This document shows, piece after piece, positions 18,401-26,651 of a stretch of 64,000 bases of DNA. Each line of letters starts with the position of its first letter. Position 1 is the first letter of the stretch. Both the position numbers and the translations under genes were made by a program. Under the pieces are notes generated by a model, which saw only the letters and a list, made by a program, of their open reading frames with translations, had not been told where the DNA came from and ran no database searches. The stretch is taken from positions 1-64,000 of the forward strand of contig PHEB01000001.1 of assembly GCA_002842735.1 (NCBI GenBank). Direction: 5' to 3'. The stretch comes from Alphaproteobacteria bacterium HGW-Alphaproteobacteria-7 (GTDB lineage: Bacteria; Pseudomonadota; Alphaproteobacteria; Sphingomonadales; Sphingomonadaceae).

Positions 18401-19091
18401 CCGTCCAGTAGCGCGAAATCTCGCCAATCGCGCCAAGCGCCATCGGTTCAAACCGGGCGAGCGCGTCCTGATATTCAGGCTCGTTGCCCAGCACGGCGCT
18501 GGTGGTAAGATAACCCATCACCAGAATGAGCACGCCGATATAGCTCGCCAGCATCGACCGCGTGATCGTGGCGAGACTGAACAATAGCGCCGATGAGAAG
18601 ATCAGGTTGGGGATCGCGATGACAAGGAACGGCCAGGCATAGGTGGCAAATCCGCCCGGCCCCACGGTTTCCGGATCAACCCACGGCATCGCTGATCCCA
18701 GCGCAATGCCCAGCGGCACCGCCATGTAGCCGAGAATCGCGATCACCAATCCGCCCACGAACCGCCCGGCCAGAAACTGGCTGCGTCCCACCGGTGTGGC
18801 GCGGATCATCGGCCCGAACCCGGTCGTATCATCGCGCACCACCGCATTGGCGACGAACGAGGTGATCACGAACAGGTAAAACAACCCCAGCAGCGCGAGC
18901 GCAATGGTGATCGCGAACGGCGAGTTTTCATGCACCGCACCCGGCGTGCCGATGCTGACATTATTACTGGCCGCGACCCCGAAGCCGATGAGGAAAAAGA
19001 TCGCTACCGCCACCCAGAACACCGGGTTTTTCAGTTGGTAACGGATTTCAAATGTGGCGATGGAGGCGGTCAACATGGCGGGCGCTCCCAT
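15480..19091 (-). CDS. ABC transporter permease fused to M1-family aminopeptidase
   Basis: This 1203-residue protein has two halves. Residues 1 to about 560 contain roughly 12 membrane segments of an ABC-2-type permease, arranged as two similar blocks. A last membrane segment near residue 580 leads into a periplasmic M1 (gluzincin) peptidase domain. The zinc motif HELGHQYWAHQ lies near residue 940 and the third ligand in LLSETLAQYSAL about 20 residues later. The start overlaps the stop of the ATPase gene (TGATG), so both form one unit. Such fusions are known in Sphingomonadales and Xanthomonadales, but their substrates are not established. An ATG at 19076 is an alternative start. The usual GAMEN motif was not identified, so peptide specificity is uncertain. 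Confidence 0.9.
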   Translation of the reverse strand: MGAPAMLTASIATFEIRYQLKNPVFWVAVAIFFLIGFGVAASNNVSIGTPGAVHENSPFAITIALALLGLFYLFVITSFVANAVVRDDTTGFGPMIRATPVGRSQFLAGRFVGGLVIAILGYMAVPLGIALGSAMPWVDPETVGPGGFATYAWPFLVIAIPNLIFSSALLFSLATITRSMLASYIGVLILVMGYLTTSAVLGNEPEYQDALARFEPMALGAIGEISRYWTAAEMNTRAIPFEGNLLINRLLVLGWSALFLGLAWWRFSMTERAPSRWRQRRLAKQASRAAKAEAVQSQVLTAPAHRSFGTGHALAAFWTRLKTETMLVIKSPGLIVLLLIALAFTAFDLVFSQTTYGTPSYPLTANVITSVIGGMALFTLIVAVFYGGELVWRERDVKINEIIDAAPVPGWVMFVPKILAIFAVLLAMSLTGMVAGVLYQIVLGAPSIDVGLYLSAFVLPQSIDLLLLAVLAVFFQVLSPNKYIGWGLFLLWFVSRIFLSNLGYTNMLYLFGGGPGEPLSDMNGTGGFWVGGLIARAYWACFGLLLLVMAHWAWPRGTVAAVWPRLKGMGRRITLASGTTALAAVGGMIGTGLVIHHNIKVLNTYQTADEREALTADYERKYLKYESLPRPVVTDVEFAVDVYPDERRMEVAGHYLMRNDTAQPIAELHVRQGDDALEFTRLEIAGATLASHDTEFDYRIYRFDTPLAPGATTRLDFSSRLWRRGFANGAAATDIVDNGTFVNNGAFAPIIGMDRRGLLQDRTVRRRQGLPDELRTAKLEDTAAQNRNYISADWVNSRITISTAADQVPIAPGNKVSDQVKGGRRIAVFESPAPILNFFSVQSARYAVAEDTFGDVQLSVYHDPRHAWNVPAMLAAMKTSLGYFTENFGPYQFGYARIIEFPGYAGFAQAFAGTMPYSESIGFAADVRDPETIDYVSYVTAHELGHQYWAHQVVGGDMQGSTLLSETLAQYSALMVMEELYGADKIRRFLKYELDQYLRGRKTDVLDEQPLLRVENQGHIHYRKGALVMYLLQHRLGEDAVNRALARLIARYKFKAAPYPRSLDLIAELRKEAATPEDQALITDLFERITIYDLKAKEAVTTQLADGRWSTRITIEAGKFYADGKGKETPAKLAEDIEVGLFTARPETGAFDRANVLSMKRSPIRAGRQVIEVVTAKKPLFAGIDPYNFYIDRDSDDNLVPVT

Positions 19092-19981
19092 CAGGCCGCA
19101 GCGGCGGCGGCAGGGCGGCGGGTTTGCGCCAGCGTGGCGAAATACACATCCTCCAGCCCTCCCGTGACCGGGGCGAACCCTTCGGGTTGGCTATCGCTGA
19201 GCACGTGCACCACGATTTCTCCTGCAAAGAACCGGTGCGAGATCACCTCGTGCGCGGCCTGCATATCGGGCAATTGCTGATGCGCGATGGCGCGTTGCCA
19301 CACCCGCCCGGCGATCGATCCGATCAAATCGCGCGGCGGCCCTTCCAATTGCACGCGGCCCTGCGCCAGCACCGCCATGCGCGGGCACAGATCCGCGACA
19401 TCATCGACGATGTGGGTCGACAGGATCACCACCACGTTCTCACCAATCCCGGCTAGCAGGTTGAGGAACCGGTTGCGTTCTTCGGGATCAAGCCCGGCGG
19501 TGGGTTCATCGACGATAATCAACGCTGGATCACCGATCAGCGCCTGCGCAATCCCGAACCGCTGACGCATCCCGCCCGAAAAGCCTGCGATCGCCTTGCC
19601 GCGCACCGCCCACAGGTTGGTCTGGTTGAGCAGGTTCTCGACCACGCCGCGCCGATCCTTGGCATCACGAATGCCTTTCAGCACCGCCATGTGATCGAGC
19701 ATCTGATAGGCCGAAACACGCGGATAAACGCCAAAATCCTGCGGCAGATAGCCAAGTGTGCGGCGCAGCGCATCAGGCTGCGCCAACACATCAATCTCAC
19801 CAAACCGGATGCTGCCCGCCGTCGGCGCCTGCAGGCAGGCGATGGTGCGCATCAGCGTCGATTTGCCCGCACCATTGGGGCCGAGCAGCCCGAACATCCC
19901 CTTGGGGATCGACAACGTCACATCGTCAAGCGCGCGGGTGCCATTGGGATAGACGTGGCTGACGCCGCTGAGTTCGAGCAT
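19091..19981 (-). CDS. ABC transporter ATP-binding protein
   Basis: The 296-residue ATPase has Walker A GPNGAGKST, the Q-loop in LGYLPQDFG, signature SGGMRQR, Walker B IIVDEPTAGLDPEE and an H-loop in LSTHIV. It is of the CcmA/NatA type that powers ABC-2 permeases. It is encoded directly ahead of, and coupled to, the permease-peptidase fusion, so the pair forms one export or membrane-remodelling complex. The C-terminal 80 residues form a regulatory extension typical of this subgroup. A 172-base gap with only a small GGTGGG/CCCACC hairpin (20114-20133) separates it from ubiA. Confidence 0.93.
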   Translation of the reverse strand: MLELSGVSHVYPNGTRALDDVTLSIPKGMFGLLGPNGAGKSTLMRTIACLQAPTAGSIRFGEIDVLAQPDALRRTLGYLPQDFGVYPRVSAYQMLDHMAVLKGIRDAKDRRGVVENLLNQTNLWAVRGKAIAGFSGGMRQRFGIAQALIGDPALIIVDEPTAGLDPEERNRFLNLLAGIGENVVVILSTHIVDDVADLCPRMAVLAQGRVQLEGPPRDLIGSIAGRVWQRAIAHQQLPDMQAAHEVISHRFFAGEIVVHVLSDSQPEGFAPVTGGLEDVYFATLAQTRRPAAAAAA

Positions 19982-20153
19982 GATGATCCCCCGTTAAACT
20001 GAAAATTACGCCCCGTATCTTAGAGCATTGATAGCGGGAGGAAAGCTGTATTAGTAGGATAGCACACACAGTTGATCGGCCCATGTGCAGTTCGTCGATC
20101 CTGGTCAGGCCTCGGTGGGTAACAGCCCCCACCACATCACCTCAGCAATGAAC

Positions 20154-21056
20154 CTAGGCGTTCCCGACCACAAAACACGCCGCCGCCATCAGTGCTCCGG
20201 CCCAGCGGTTCGACCGGAACCGGGTGAGCGGATTGGCGGGATCGTCCGCGTCCAGCGTTGCCACCTGCCACGCCAGATGCCCAGCGACCGGCAGCAGTGC
20301 GAGCAGCGCCAGCGGATCGGGCCGATAGAGCCAGATACCCAGCCCCCACAGCACGATTGCGGCGGCATAGAACCCGGCGATTCCGGCCTGCACCCGCGCG
20401 CCCATCGCCAGCGCCGAAGACCGGATGCCGACCATCGCATCATCTTCACGGTCTTGCAGGGCGTAGATCGTATCGTAACCGATCACCCAGGCGATGCACC
20501 CGGCATAGACCGCCGCCAGCGCGTCCCAATTGTCCAGCCGCAATTGCGTCCACCCGACCAGCAACCCCCAGTTGAACACCGTCCCCAGCCACGCCTGCGG
20601 CCACCAGGTGATGCGTTTCATGAAGGGATAGGCGGCGACCAGCGCAAGGCTGCCCAGCGCCACCAATTGCGCCTGCCAGCGCAGTTGCAACAGCACGATC
20701 AGGCCGATCAGGCACAAGGCCAGCAGCCATCCCCATGCCAGCTTCTTCGATACCCGCCCGCTCGCCACCGGACGGGCCGCGGTGCGCGCCACCTTCGCGT
20801 CAAGTTCGGCATCGACAATGTCATTATAGACGCACCCCGCGCCGCGCATCGCAATCGCGCCCAGCAGCAGCCAGCCAAGCAGCGCGAATTGCGCCCCTGC
20901 ACCCGCCAGCCACACCCCGAACACACAGGGCCAGAACAACAGCCACCAACCAATCGGCCGGTCGAACCGCGCCAGCTGCGCCAAGTCACGCGGAAGCTGC
21001 GGCAGTCGTTCGACGATGCCGCGATGCTCGCTATCGGGAACGATGTGTTCGCTCAT
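20154..21056 (-). CDS. ubiA: 4-hydroxybenzoate polyprenyltransferase UbiA
   Basis: The 300-residue integral membrane enzyme attaches the polyprenyl tail to 4-hydroxybenzoate in ubiquinone synthesis. About eight to nine membrane helices are visible. The first Asp-rich motif is NDIVDAELD, and the second is the DREDD loop after YDTIYAL; both bind Mg2+-diphosphate. The start is the ATG at 21056 (MSEHIVPDS). The longer frame to 21329 overlaps the divergent rsmE. The starts of ubiA and rsmE are only 39 bases apart, so their promoters must overlap. Confidence 0.94.
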   Translation of the reverse strand: MSEHIVPDSEHRGIVERLPQLPRDLAQLARFDRPIGWWLLFWPCVFGVWLAGAGAQFALLGWLLLGAIAMRGAGCVYNDIVDAELDAKVARTAARPVASGRVSKKLAWGWLLALCLIGLIVLLQLRWQAQLVALGSLALVAAYPFMKRITWWPQAWLGTVFNWGLLVGWTQLRLDNWDALAAVYAGCIAWVIGYDTIYALQDREDDAMVGIRSSALAMGARVQAGIAGFYAAAIVLWGLGIWLYRPDPLALLALLPVAGHLAWQVATLDADDPANPLTRFRSNRWAGALMAAACFVVGNA

Positions 21057-21095
21057 GACTTGCTCCCTAGCGCCCGCAGCGCCTAGAGCAAAGTC

Positions 21096-21920
21096 ATGCC
21101 CGCAACCCCAGCCTGGCCTCCGAAAAGCGCCCCGCGCCTGTTTGTGACCGAAGAACTGCTCCCCGGCGCGGGGGTGCGGATAAAGGGCAACCCTGCGCAT
21201 TATCTCTCCCGCGTGATGCGCGCAGGCGTGGGCGACACGGTGATCCTGTGCGACGATATCACCGGTGAATGGGCCGCGCGGATCAGCGATGTGGGCAAGC
21301 GCGAGGTTGCGCTTGAAGTGGTTGAACAACTCCGCCCGCGTGAAGCCGTGCCTGACCTGTGGCTATGCCCGGCGCTGCTGAAGAAAGACCGTTTCGATCT
21401 TGTGCTGGAAAAGGCGACCGAGCTGGGCACGGCGCGCATTCAACCGCTGATCACCCGGCGCTGCGTTGCCGACAAGCTCAACCTTGATCGCGCCCGCGCC
21501 ATCACCACCGAGGCTGCCGAACAATGCGCCCGCACGGCGCTGCCCGAACTCGCCGAACCGGTAAAACTTGACGTGCTGCTCGCCGATTGGCCGGATGACC
21601 GCGCGCTGTTCTTCGCAGACGAGAACGGGGGTGAGCCTGCAGCGGCGGTGTTCGCCTCCCTCGGCGAGTCCCCGCGCAGGCGGGGACCTCAGGCAGACCG
21701 GCACCAGACCGACCCAGACCCCCGCCTGCGCGGGGGATCGCCAGGCCCAAAGGCTGCCATTCTCACCGGCCCCGAAGGCGGGTTCGACGATGCCGAGCGC
21801 GCCGCCATCCGCGCCCACCCCGCAGCCCGCCCCATCACGCTCGGCCCGCGAATCCTACGCGGCGAAACCGCCGCCATCGCTGCGCTCGCGGTGTGGATGG
21901 CGAGCGCAGGCGATTGGTAG
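21096..21920 (+). CDS. rsmE: 16S rRNA (uracil1498-N3)-methyltransferase RsmE with repeat-derived insert
   Basis: The 274-residue SPOUT enzyme methylates U1498 of 16S rRNA. The N-terminal PUA-like domain runs to about residue 75 (RLFVTEELLPG, HYLSRVMRAGVGD). The SPOUT domain carries EKATELGTARIQPLITRR, EAAEQCARTALPEL and the knot motif LTGPEGGFDDAE with LGPRILRGETA. Between VFASLGE and KAAILTGPEGG, residues ~190-217, there is a low-complexity Arg/Pro/Asp-rich insert absent from usual RsmE. It is encoded by a palindromic repeat inserted in frame. The insert precedes the cofactor-binding knot, probably on a loop, so activity may be retained. Confidence 0.93.
   Translation: MPATPAWPPKSAPRLFVTEELLPGAGVRIKGNPAHYLSRVMRAGVGDTVILCDDITGEWAARISDVGKREVALEVVEQLRPREAVPDLWLCPALLKKDRFDLVLEKATELGTARIQPLITRRCVADKLNLDRARAITTEAAEQCARTALPELAEPVKLDVLLADWPDDRALFFADENGGEPAAAVFASLGESPRRRGPQADRHQTDPDPRLRGGSPGPKAAILTGPEGGFDDAERAAIRAHPAARPITLGPRILRGETAAIAALAVWMASAGDW
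21666..21739. repeat. Palindromic repeat inserted in frame in rsmE
   Basis: The inverted arms are GAGTCCCCGCGCAGGCGGGG (from 21666) and its near-complement CCCCGCCTGCGCGGGG at about 21720-21735, separated by a short non-palindromic middle. The arms match those of the intergenic element at 10428-10500. The insert leaves the rsmE frame open and adds about 26 codons. This is behaviour similar to Rickettsia palindromic elements, a comparison based on form only. Confidence 0.88.
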
Positions 21921-22004
21921 CACCGCTTCGCGCAGGCAAACGCGTTTTCGCTTTCCACAAGCATTTGGGTTTTCTAAGGCAACCGGCCAAAGAGGGCATC
22001 TTCG

Positions 22005-23375
22005 ATGAGCACACGCGAAACCAGCACGGCAGACGATCCGATCATCGAAAGCCTCGACCAATTGGTCGCGCCCATGGTGGGCGGCGAAAAGCCACCTGCC
22101 GACTGGCGCATCGGCACCGAGCACGAAAAACTGGTGTATAAGCGCGCCGACCACCGCGCGCCGTCCTATGATGAACCCTGCGGCATCCGTGATCTGCTAA
22201 AAGGCCTCGAACAATTCGGGTGGTCGCCGGTTGAGGAAGGCGGACACGTCATCGCGCTCAAAGGCGAGGATGGCGCGGTCAGCCTAGAACCCGCCGGACA
22301 GCTCGAATTATCGGGTGCGCCGCTGGAAAATCTGCACCAGACCTGCGCGGAAACCGGGCGGCATCTGGAGCAGGTGAAAGCGGTCGGCGAGAAATGCGGG
22401 GTGAGCTATCTCGGGCTGGGCATGTGGCCCGACAAGACCCGTGAAGAGCTGCCGATCATGCCTAAGGGTCGCTATGACATCATGCTGCGGCATATGCCGC
22501 GTGTGGGCACGATGGGCCTCGACATGATGCTGCGCACCTGCACCATTCAGGTCAATCTCGACTATCAGAGCGAGGCCGACATGGTGCAGAAATTCCGCGT
22601 CGGGCTCGCGCTGCAGCCGCTGGCGACAGCGCTGTTCGCCAATTCGCCCTTCACCGAGGGCAAGCCCAACGGGTTCCTGTCATACCGATCGCACATCTGG
22701 TCAGACACCGATCCGACGCGCACAGGGATGCTGCCCTTCGTATTCGAAGAAGGCTTCGGTTATGAACGCTGGGCGCGGTATATGCTTGATGTGCCGATGT
22801 ATTTCGTGTTCCGCGATGGCAAATATATTGACGCTGCGGGCCTTTCGTTCCGCGATTTTCTCGATGGGAAACTGTCCGTTCTACCCGGCGAACGCCCGAC
22901 GCAAAGCGACTGGTGGGATCACCTGTCCACCGCCTTTCCCGAAGTGCGGCTGAAAAGCTTCCTCGAAATGCGCGGCGCCGATGGCGGGCCGTGGAACCGG
23001 ATCTGCGCGCTGCCAGCGTTCTGGGTTGGGCTACTGTATGATCAGGGCGCGCTCGATGCAGCGTGGGATCTGGTCAAGGGCTGGACGATGGAGGAACGCG
23101 AGGCGTTGCGCAGCGATGCACCGCGGCTGGCGCTTAACGCGCCCGTCCCCGGCGGCGGCACATTGCGCGATATCGGGCGTGAGGCTTTGGCCATTGCGCA
23201 CAAGGGGTTGGCAGCACGCGCGCGGCTCAATGCTTCGGGCGATAATGAAACCGGGTTCCTCGATACGCTTGATGAAATCGTGGCGAGCGGCAAGGTTCCG
23301 GCCCAGCGCCTGCTTGATGCCTATCACGGGGAATGGAACGGCGACATTACCCGCGTTTACGAACAATCATTTTAG
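22005..23375 (+). CDS. gshA: Glutamate-cysteine ligase (plant/alphaproteobacterial type)
   Basis: The 456-residue enzyme makes gamma-glutamylcysteine, the first step of glutathione synthesis. It has the GCS2-type features: RIGTEHEKLVY, SLEPAGQLELSGAPL with the substrate-binding Glu residues, RTCTIQVNLDY, and SYRSHIWSDTDPTRTGML. Alphaproteobacteria and plants share this form, which is distinct from the E. coli GshA family. It lies 84 bases after rsmE on the same strand and 14 bases before a small monooxygenase-fold gene, with which it is probably cotranscribed. Confidence 0.95.
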   Translation: MSTRETSTADDPIIESLDQLVAPMVGGEKPPADWRIGTEHEKLVYKRADHRAPSYDEPCGIRDLLKGLEQFGWSPVEEGGHVIALKGEDGAVSLEPAGQLELSGAPLENLHQTCAETGRHLEQVKAVGEKCGVSYLGLGMWPDKTREELPIMPKGRYDIMLRHMPRVGTMGLDMMLRTCTIQVNLDYQSEADMVQKFRVGLALQPLATALFANSPFTEGKPNGFLSYRSHIWSDTDPTRTGMLPFVFEEGFGYERWARYMLDVPMYFVFRDGKYIDAAGLSFRDFLDGKLSVLPGERPTQSDWWDHLSTAFPEVRLKSFLEMRGADGGPWNRICALPAFWVGLLYDQGALDAAWDLVKGWTMEEREALRSDAPRLALNAPVPGGGTLRDIGREALAIAHKGLAARARLNASGDNETGFLDTLDEIVASGKVPAQRLLDAYHGEWNGDITRVYEQSF

Positions 23376-23389
23376 TGAAGGATAACATC

Positions 23390-23692
23390 ATGCTGATCGT
23401 TTTAGCCAAGGCAAAAGTGGGCGCAGGCGCAGTGGATGCAGCGCGCACGGCGATTGCCGATATGGTGGCGGCCTCGAACGCCGAAGACGGCTGCATCGCC
23501 TATAATTTCGCGCAGGATGCCCTTGATCCCGGCGTGCTGCATATTGTCGAAAAATGGCAGGACGACGCCGCGCTTGCCGCGCATTTTGCCACACCGCACA
23601 TGGCAGCATTCGGCGCGGCGATTGCGCAGCTTGATATTCAGATCGTCGAAGCGATCAAATACCACGCCGATGAAGGCGCGGCCTTGATGTAA
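23390..23692 (+). CDS. ABM-domain protein, putative quinol monooxygenase
   Basis: The 100-residue protein has the antibiotic-biosynthesis monooxygenase (ABM) ferredoxin-like fold: a beta strand LIVLAKAKV, a helix ending in DMVAASNAEDGCIAYNF, then VLHIVEKWQDDAALAAHFATPHM, the typical W-x-D and H-x-x-x-PH pattern of YgiN-like enzymes. YgiN interconverts quinols and quinones, but many relatives have unknown substrates. A GAAGGA site at about 23377-23382 fits the ATG at 23390 and excludes the longer frame, which would overlap gshA. Confidence 0.85.
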   Translation: MLIVLAKAKVGAGAVDAARTAIADMVAASNAEDGCIAYNFAQDALDPGVLHIVEKWQDDAALAAHFATPHMAAFGAAIAQLDIQIVEAIKYHADEGAALM

Positions 23693-23696
23693 GCCG

Positions 23697-25121
23697 CTAT
23701 TCCGCCGGGAACGGGCCAGCCGCCGCTGATGGCGCGCGCCTAGGCCCGCTGATCATCCGCTTCAATCGCACCAGCGGCGCGGTGATCAATCCGTGCTGCG
23801 CCATCCACGCGTGATATTCGACATATTTGGGGTCTTCGGCGAGCAGGTGCGCTTCCTCAGTCCGGGCCCGCCAATAGTATATTGCATTGACAATCAACAG
23901 GAAAAAGCTGTTACGCACCGCATCGGCAACCGATCCGGTGGTCACCAGAAACGGCAACACCGAAGCCCACCAGAACAGGTTTTTCGCCAGATAAGCCGGG
24001 TGGCGGGTGAACCGGTATGGCCCGTTGGTCAGCACCCCGCGATAGGTGAGGTTGGAAAAGCGGATGCCAAACGCCACGGTTGCCCAGGCATAGGCACCCG
24101 TCAGCACGATCAGCAGCCCGCCCCACGCCCACAGCAAGGCCTCGCTCCCGCCAAACCAGTGCGCCCAGCCGGGCGTGCCCGTTTCATAACTAAGCACTTG
24201 ATTATCAGGTCCGATTATGCCCCACACAAACGGCGGATAACAGATCAGGGCCGCCAGCCAGCCCGCCAGCAGCGGGTTGCCCGACCGGATATGCGCATCC
24301 AGCGGGCGCAGTGTCAGCAGGTAGCCGACCGTGCCAATCTGCACGTCGATCACGAACAGCAACGTCACCAGCGCCATTGCAAATTGCACAGGATTGCCAA
24401 TGACTTGCGCTGCATCAGTTTCCACCACCTGGGCAAAACCGGGGGGCAGGATTGAAATCATGAAGGCGCCGAAAAAGCCTTTGATCGCCCATGCCCGCCA
24501 GTGCTTGACGATTTGCGCGCCGTCCCATGCATCGCGCCCGATCACCCCGCCGCCGAGCAGAAATACGCCGAAATTCCAGGTGCCGTCGCGCGGGTTTACC
24601 AGATGGCGATCGAGCCAGATAACGTAAGGAATCGAAAGCATTACCAACGGCAACACAGCGAAGGTCAGCACCTCCATCGCGAACAGGTATGACCCGTTCC
24701 AATACCACCGGGCGAGGCCGTAAAATGCCGCGAGCAGCGCCCATGTTGCCCATAACCCGCACAATTTGACCACTGAAATCGGCAGAATTTCTGCCAGCTG
24801 TCGGGCCTGATCCCAGTCGATTCCGGTGCTGGCGCGTCGGTGCACCTTATCGACCAGCACCGACCAAGCCACCATCGGCAGCGCGGTAAACACAATCGCG
24901 GCGAGCGCGGCGTAGGGGCCGGACAACACGCCGCGCGCGCCCGCCACACTGCCCTGCAACCCCAGCGCATCGGCAATATCAGGGTAGGATCGGCACAGCG
25001 CAATCCATACAAACAGCCCCGCAAGGCCCGCCAATCCGACCCCTGCCGAAACATCGCTCGGCGGGAGATTTGGCGGCGGTGCGCCGGGCGCAGTTGGACG
25101 GGGCGGACGCAGCGCTGTCAT
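23697..25121 (-). CDS. Multi-pass membrane protein with ICMT/PEMT-like methyltransferase motif
   Basis: The 474-residue protein has about ten membrane segments. Near residues 365-385 lies GPYRFTRHPAYLAKN, the characteristic substrate- and cofactor-binding turn of isoprenylcysteine carboxyl methyltransferase / phospholipid methyltransferase proteins, followed by a C-terminal AEDPKYVEYHAWM with the family Glu-Tyr pattern. A methyl transfer on a lipid or other membrane substrate is plausible, but the substrate is unknown. The N-terminal half is a long membrane extension not seen in the short ICMT enzymes. It converges with the ABM gene 4 bases away. Confidence 0.8.
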   Translation of the reverse strand: MTALRPPRPTAPGAPPPNLPPSDVSAGVGLAGLAGLFVWIALCRSYPDIADALGLQGSVAGARGVLSGPYAALAAIVFTALPMVAWSVLVDKVHRRASTGIDWDQARQLAEILPISVVKLCGLWATWALLAAFYGLARWYWNGSYLFAMEVLTFAVLPLVMLSIPYVIWLDRHLVNPRDGTWNFGVFLLGGGVIGRDAWDGAQIVKHWRAWAIKGFFGAFMISILPPGFAQVVETDAAQVIGNPVQFAMALVTLLFVIDVQIGTVGYLLTLRPLDAHIRSGNPLLAGWLAALICYPPFVWGIIGPDNQVLSYETGTPGWAHWFGGSEALLWAWGGLLIVLTGAYAWATVAFGIRFSNLTYRGVLTNGPYRFTRHPAYLAKNLFWWASVLPFLVTTGSVADAVRNSFFLLIVNAIYYWRARTEEAHLLAEDPKYVEYHAWMAQHGLITAPLVRLKRMISGPRRAPSAAAGPFPAE

Positions 25122-25219
25122 AGTGCTGCGGCCCTACAGCATAAGGGTTAACGCCTTGGTATATACCGCCCTGAACCCGGCCAAAGGCGGGTCAAGGACG
25201 ACCTGACCCCACCCTAACC

Positions 25220-25250
25220 GGGGTCTAGCAGGGGTCTAACCCGGGTCTAG
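25220..25250. repeat. Three GGGTCTA repeats at 11-bp spacing
   Basis: GGGTCTA occurs at 25221, 25232 and 25243, at exactly 11-base intervals, in the 158-base gap between bamB and the minus-strand gene starting at 25121. About one helical turn separates copies, as for a multimeric DNA-binding protein. The spacing is visible; the operator function is inference. Confidence 0.5.
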
Positions 25251-25279
25251 CCAGAATCCGCAAAAACCGCTGTTGGAAA

Positions 25280-26626
25280 TCAGCGCCAGGCGTGGATCGT
25301 GCCGCTATCGTCCAACAGATACAGATAGCCATCGGCCACCAACGGCGGCAGGCTGACAGGCTGACCAATGTCATCGAACAGCGCGGCCGAACCTTCGCCT
25401 GCGCTGATCTTCCACACTTCACCGCGCGAACTGGCGACCCACAATTGGCCGCCCGCCAACACCGGGCCTGTCCAGAAAATCGGATTTTCCTTTTTCTTCT
25501 CGTTCTTCCAGCGCTGCAACTGCGTGATCCACCGCACCCGGCCATTCGAACGCGAAATCGCCAGCAGGCGCGCATCATCGGTGAGGGTAAAGATCCACTC
25601 GCCCGCAATTGCCGGGGTGGAAATGCCCGCCAGATTCAGTTCCCAGATGCGTTGACCCGTCACCAGTTCATAGGCCGCCATCCGGCCGCCCTGCCCCAGC
25701 GCATAGACCCGGCCCGAATCGATGATCGGATCAGCGTCGATATCGGTAATGGTGCCCACCGTGGTCGAGATATTGGTGCGCGCCAGCGCATCCGACCACA
25801 GCACGCGGCCATTTTCATAGCGATAGGCCGACAGTTCCCCGCTGGAATATCCAGCGATCACCGTCCCCTGCCCGGCGGCAGGGGCAGCCACCCCGAACAC
25901 GCCCGACTGCGTGGACGATCCGGATTCGTCCCACATCAACGAGCCATCATTGATGTTCAACGAGATGACCAGATTATCCTGCGTCATCACGAACAATTGG
26001 CCAAAGGCGATCGTCGGCGATCCGCGTAGCGGGCCTGCGGGCTTGACCTTCCACAGCACTTCGCCAGTATCGGCGTTGATCGCCAGCACATCGCCAACGC
26101 CATTGGTGGCATAAAGCTTACCCGCTTCAAAGCTGACCCCGCCCCCGAAAGCAGAGGGCGCCTGATCCTTGGTCAGGTCTTCATCGCCGCGGCTCCACAA
26201 TCGCGCGCCGGTATTCTTGTCAAAGGCGGTAATCACGCCATCGGTGCCCACCGCGAACAGCTTGTTACCGCCCACCACAGGGGCTGCGGCAAGGCGCATA
26301 CGGGTGCTCGACCCGGCAACCCTTGCGGTCCATGCCTTCGCCGGGTTTTCCGCAAGGGCAAGGTGGCCGTAAGACTTGCTCGCCGCGCCGCCGACCTGCG
26401 CCCATTCGGCATTGGCGCGTGCGGGCGGCAGCACCACGGTGATCCCGGCCAGCGCCGGATCAACCTCTGCCCCGCTTTCAATGCGTGAAAGGATCGGTGT
26501 GCGGTTGCCCACCGTTGGCGTGGTCTTGTCACCCCCGCCGCCGAACAATCCGCCTTTGCAGCCAGTCAGCCCCATCGCCAGAATGCCCGCCAACAAAGCG
26601 GCGCGTGCAATTTTCGTCTTTGTCAT
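25280..26626 (-). CDS. bamB: Outer-membrane assembly lipoprotein BamB
   Basis: The 448-residue lipoprotein has a signal peptide ending in the lipobox LTGC (Cys about residue 23), then a Gly-rich linker and an eight-bladed PQQ-type beta-propeller. The blades are visible as repeated G-x-x-x-A-(F/L)-(D/N)-x-(N/D)-(T/D)-G motifs such as AFDKNTGARLW, AINADTGEVLW and SLNINDGSLMW. BamB supports BamA in outer-membrane protein insertion. The longer frame (to 26674) runs into the neighbouring gene, and the ATG at 26626 gives the signal peptide. It follows the YfgM-like gene by 25 bases on the same strand, a conserved pairing. Confidence 0.93.
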   Translation of the reverse strand: MTKTKIARAALLAGILAMGLTGCKGGLFGGGGDKTTPTVGNRTPILSRIESGAEVDPALAGITVVLPPARANAEWAQVGGAASKSYGHLALAENPAKAWTARVAGSSTRMRLAAAPVVGGNKLFAVGTDGVITAFDKNTGARLWSRGDEDLTKDQAPSAFGGGVSFEAGKLYATNGVGDVLAINADTGEVLWKVKPAGPLRGSPTIAFGQLFVMTQDNLVISLNINDGSLMWDESGSSTQSGVFGVAAPAAGQGTVIAGYSSGELSAYRYENGRVLWSDALARTNISTTVGTITDIDADPIIDSGRVYALGQGGRMAAYELVTGQRIWELNLAGISTPAIAGEWIFTLTDDARLLAISRSNGRVRWITQLQRWKNEKKKENPIFWTGPVLAGGQLWVASSRGEVWKISAGEGSAALFDDIGQPVSLPPLVADGYLYLLDDSGTIHAWR

Positions 26627-26651
26627 AACCGTCCGTTTCAACCCTAACCCG

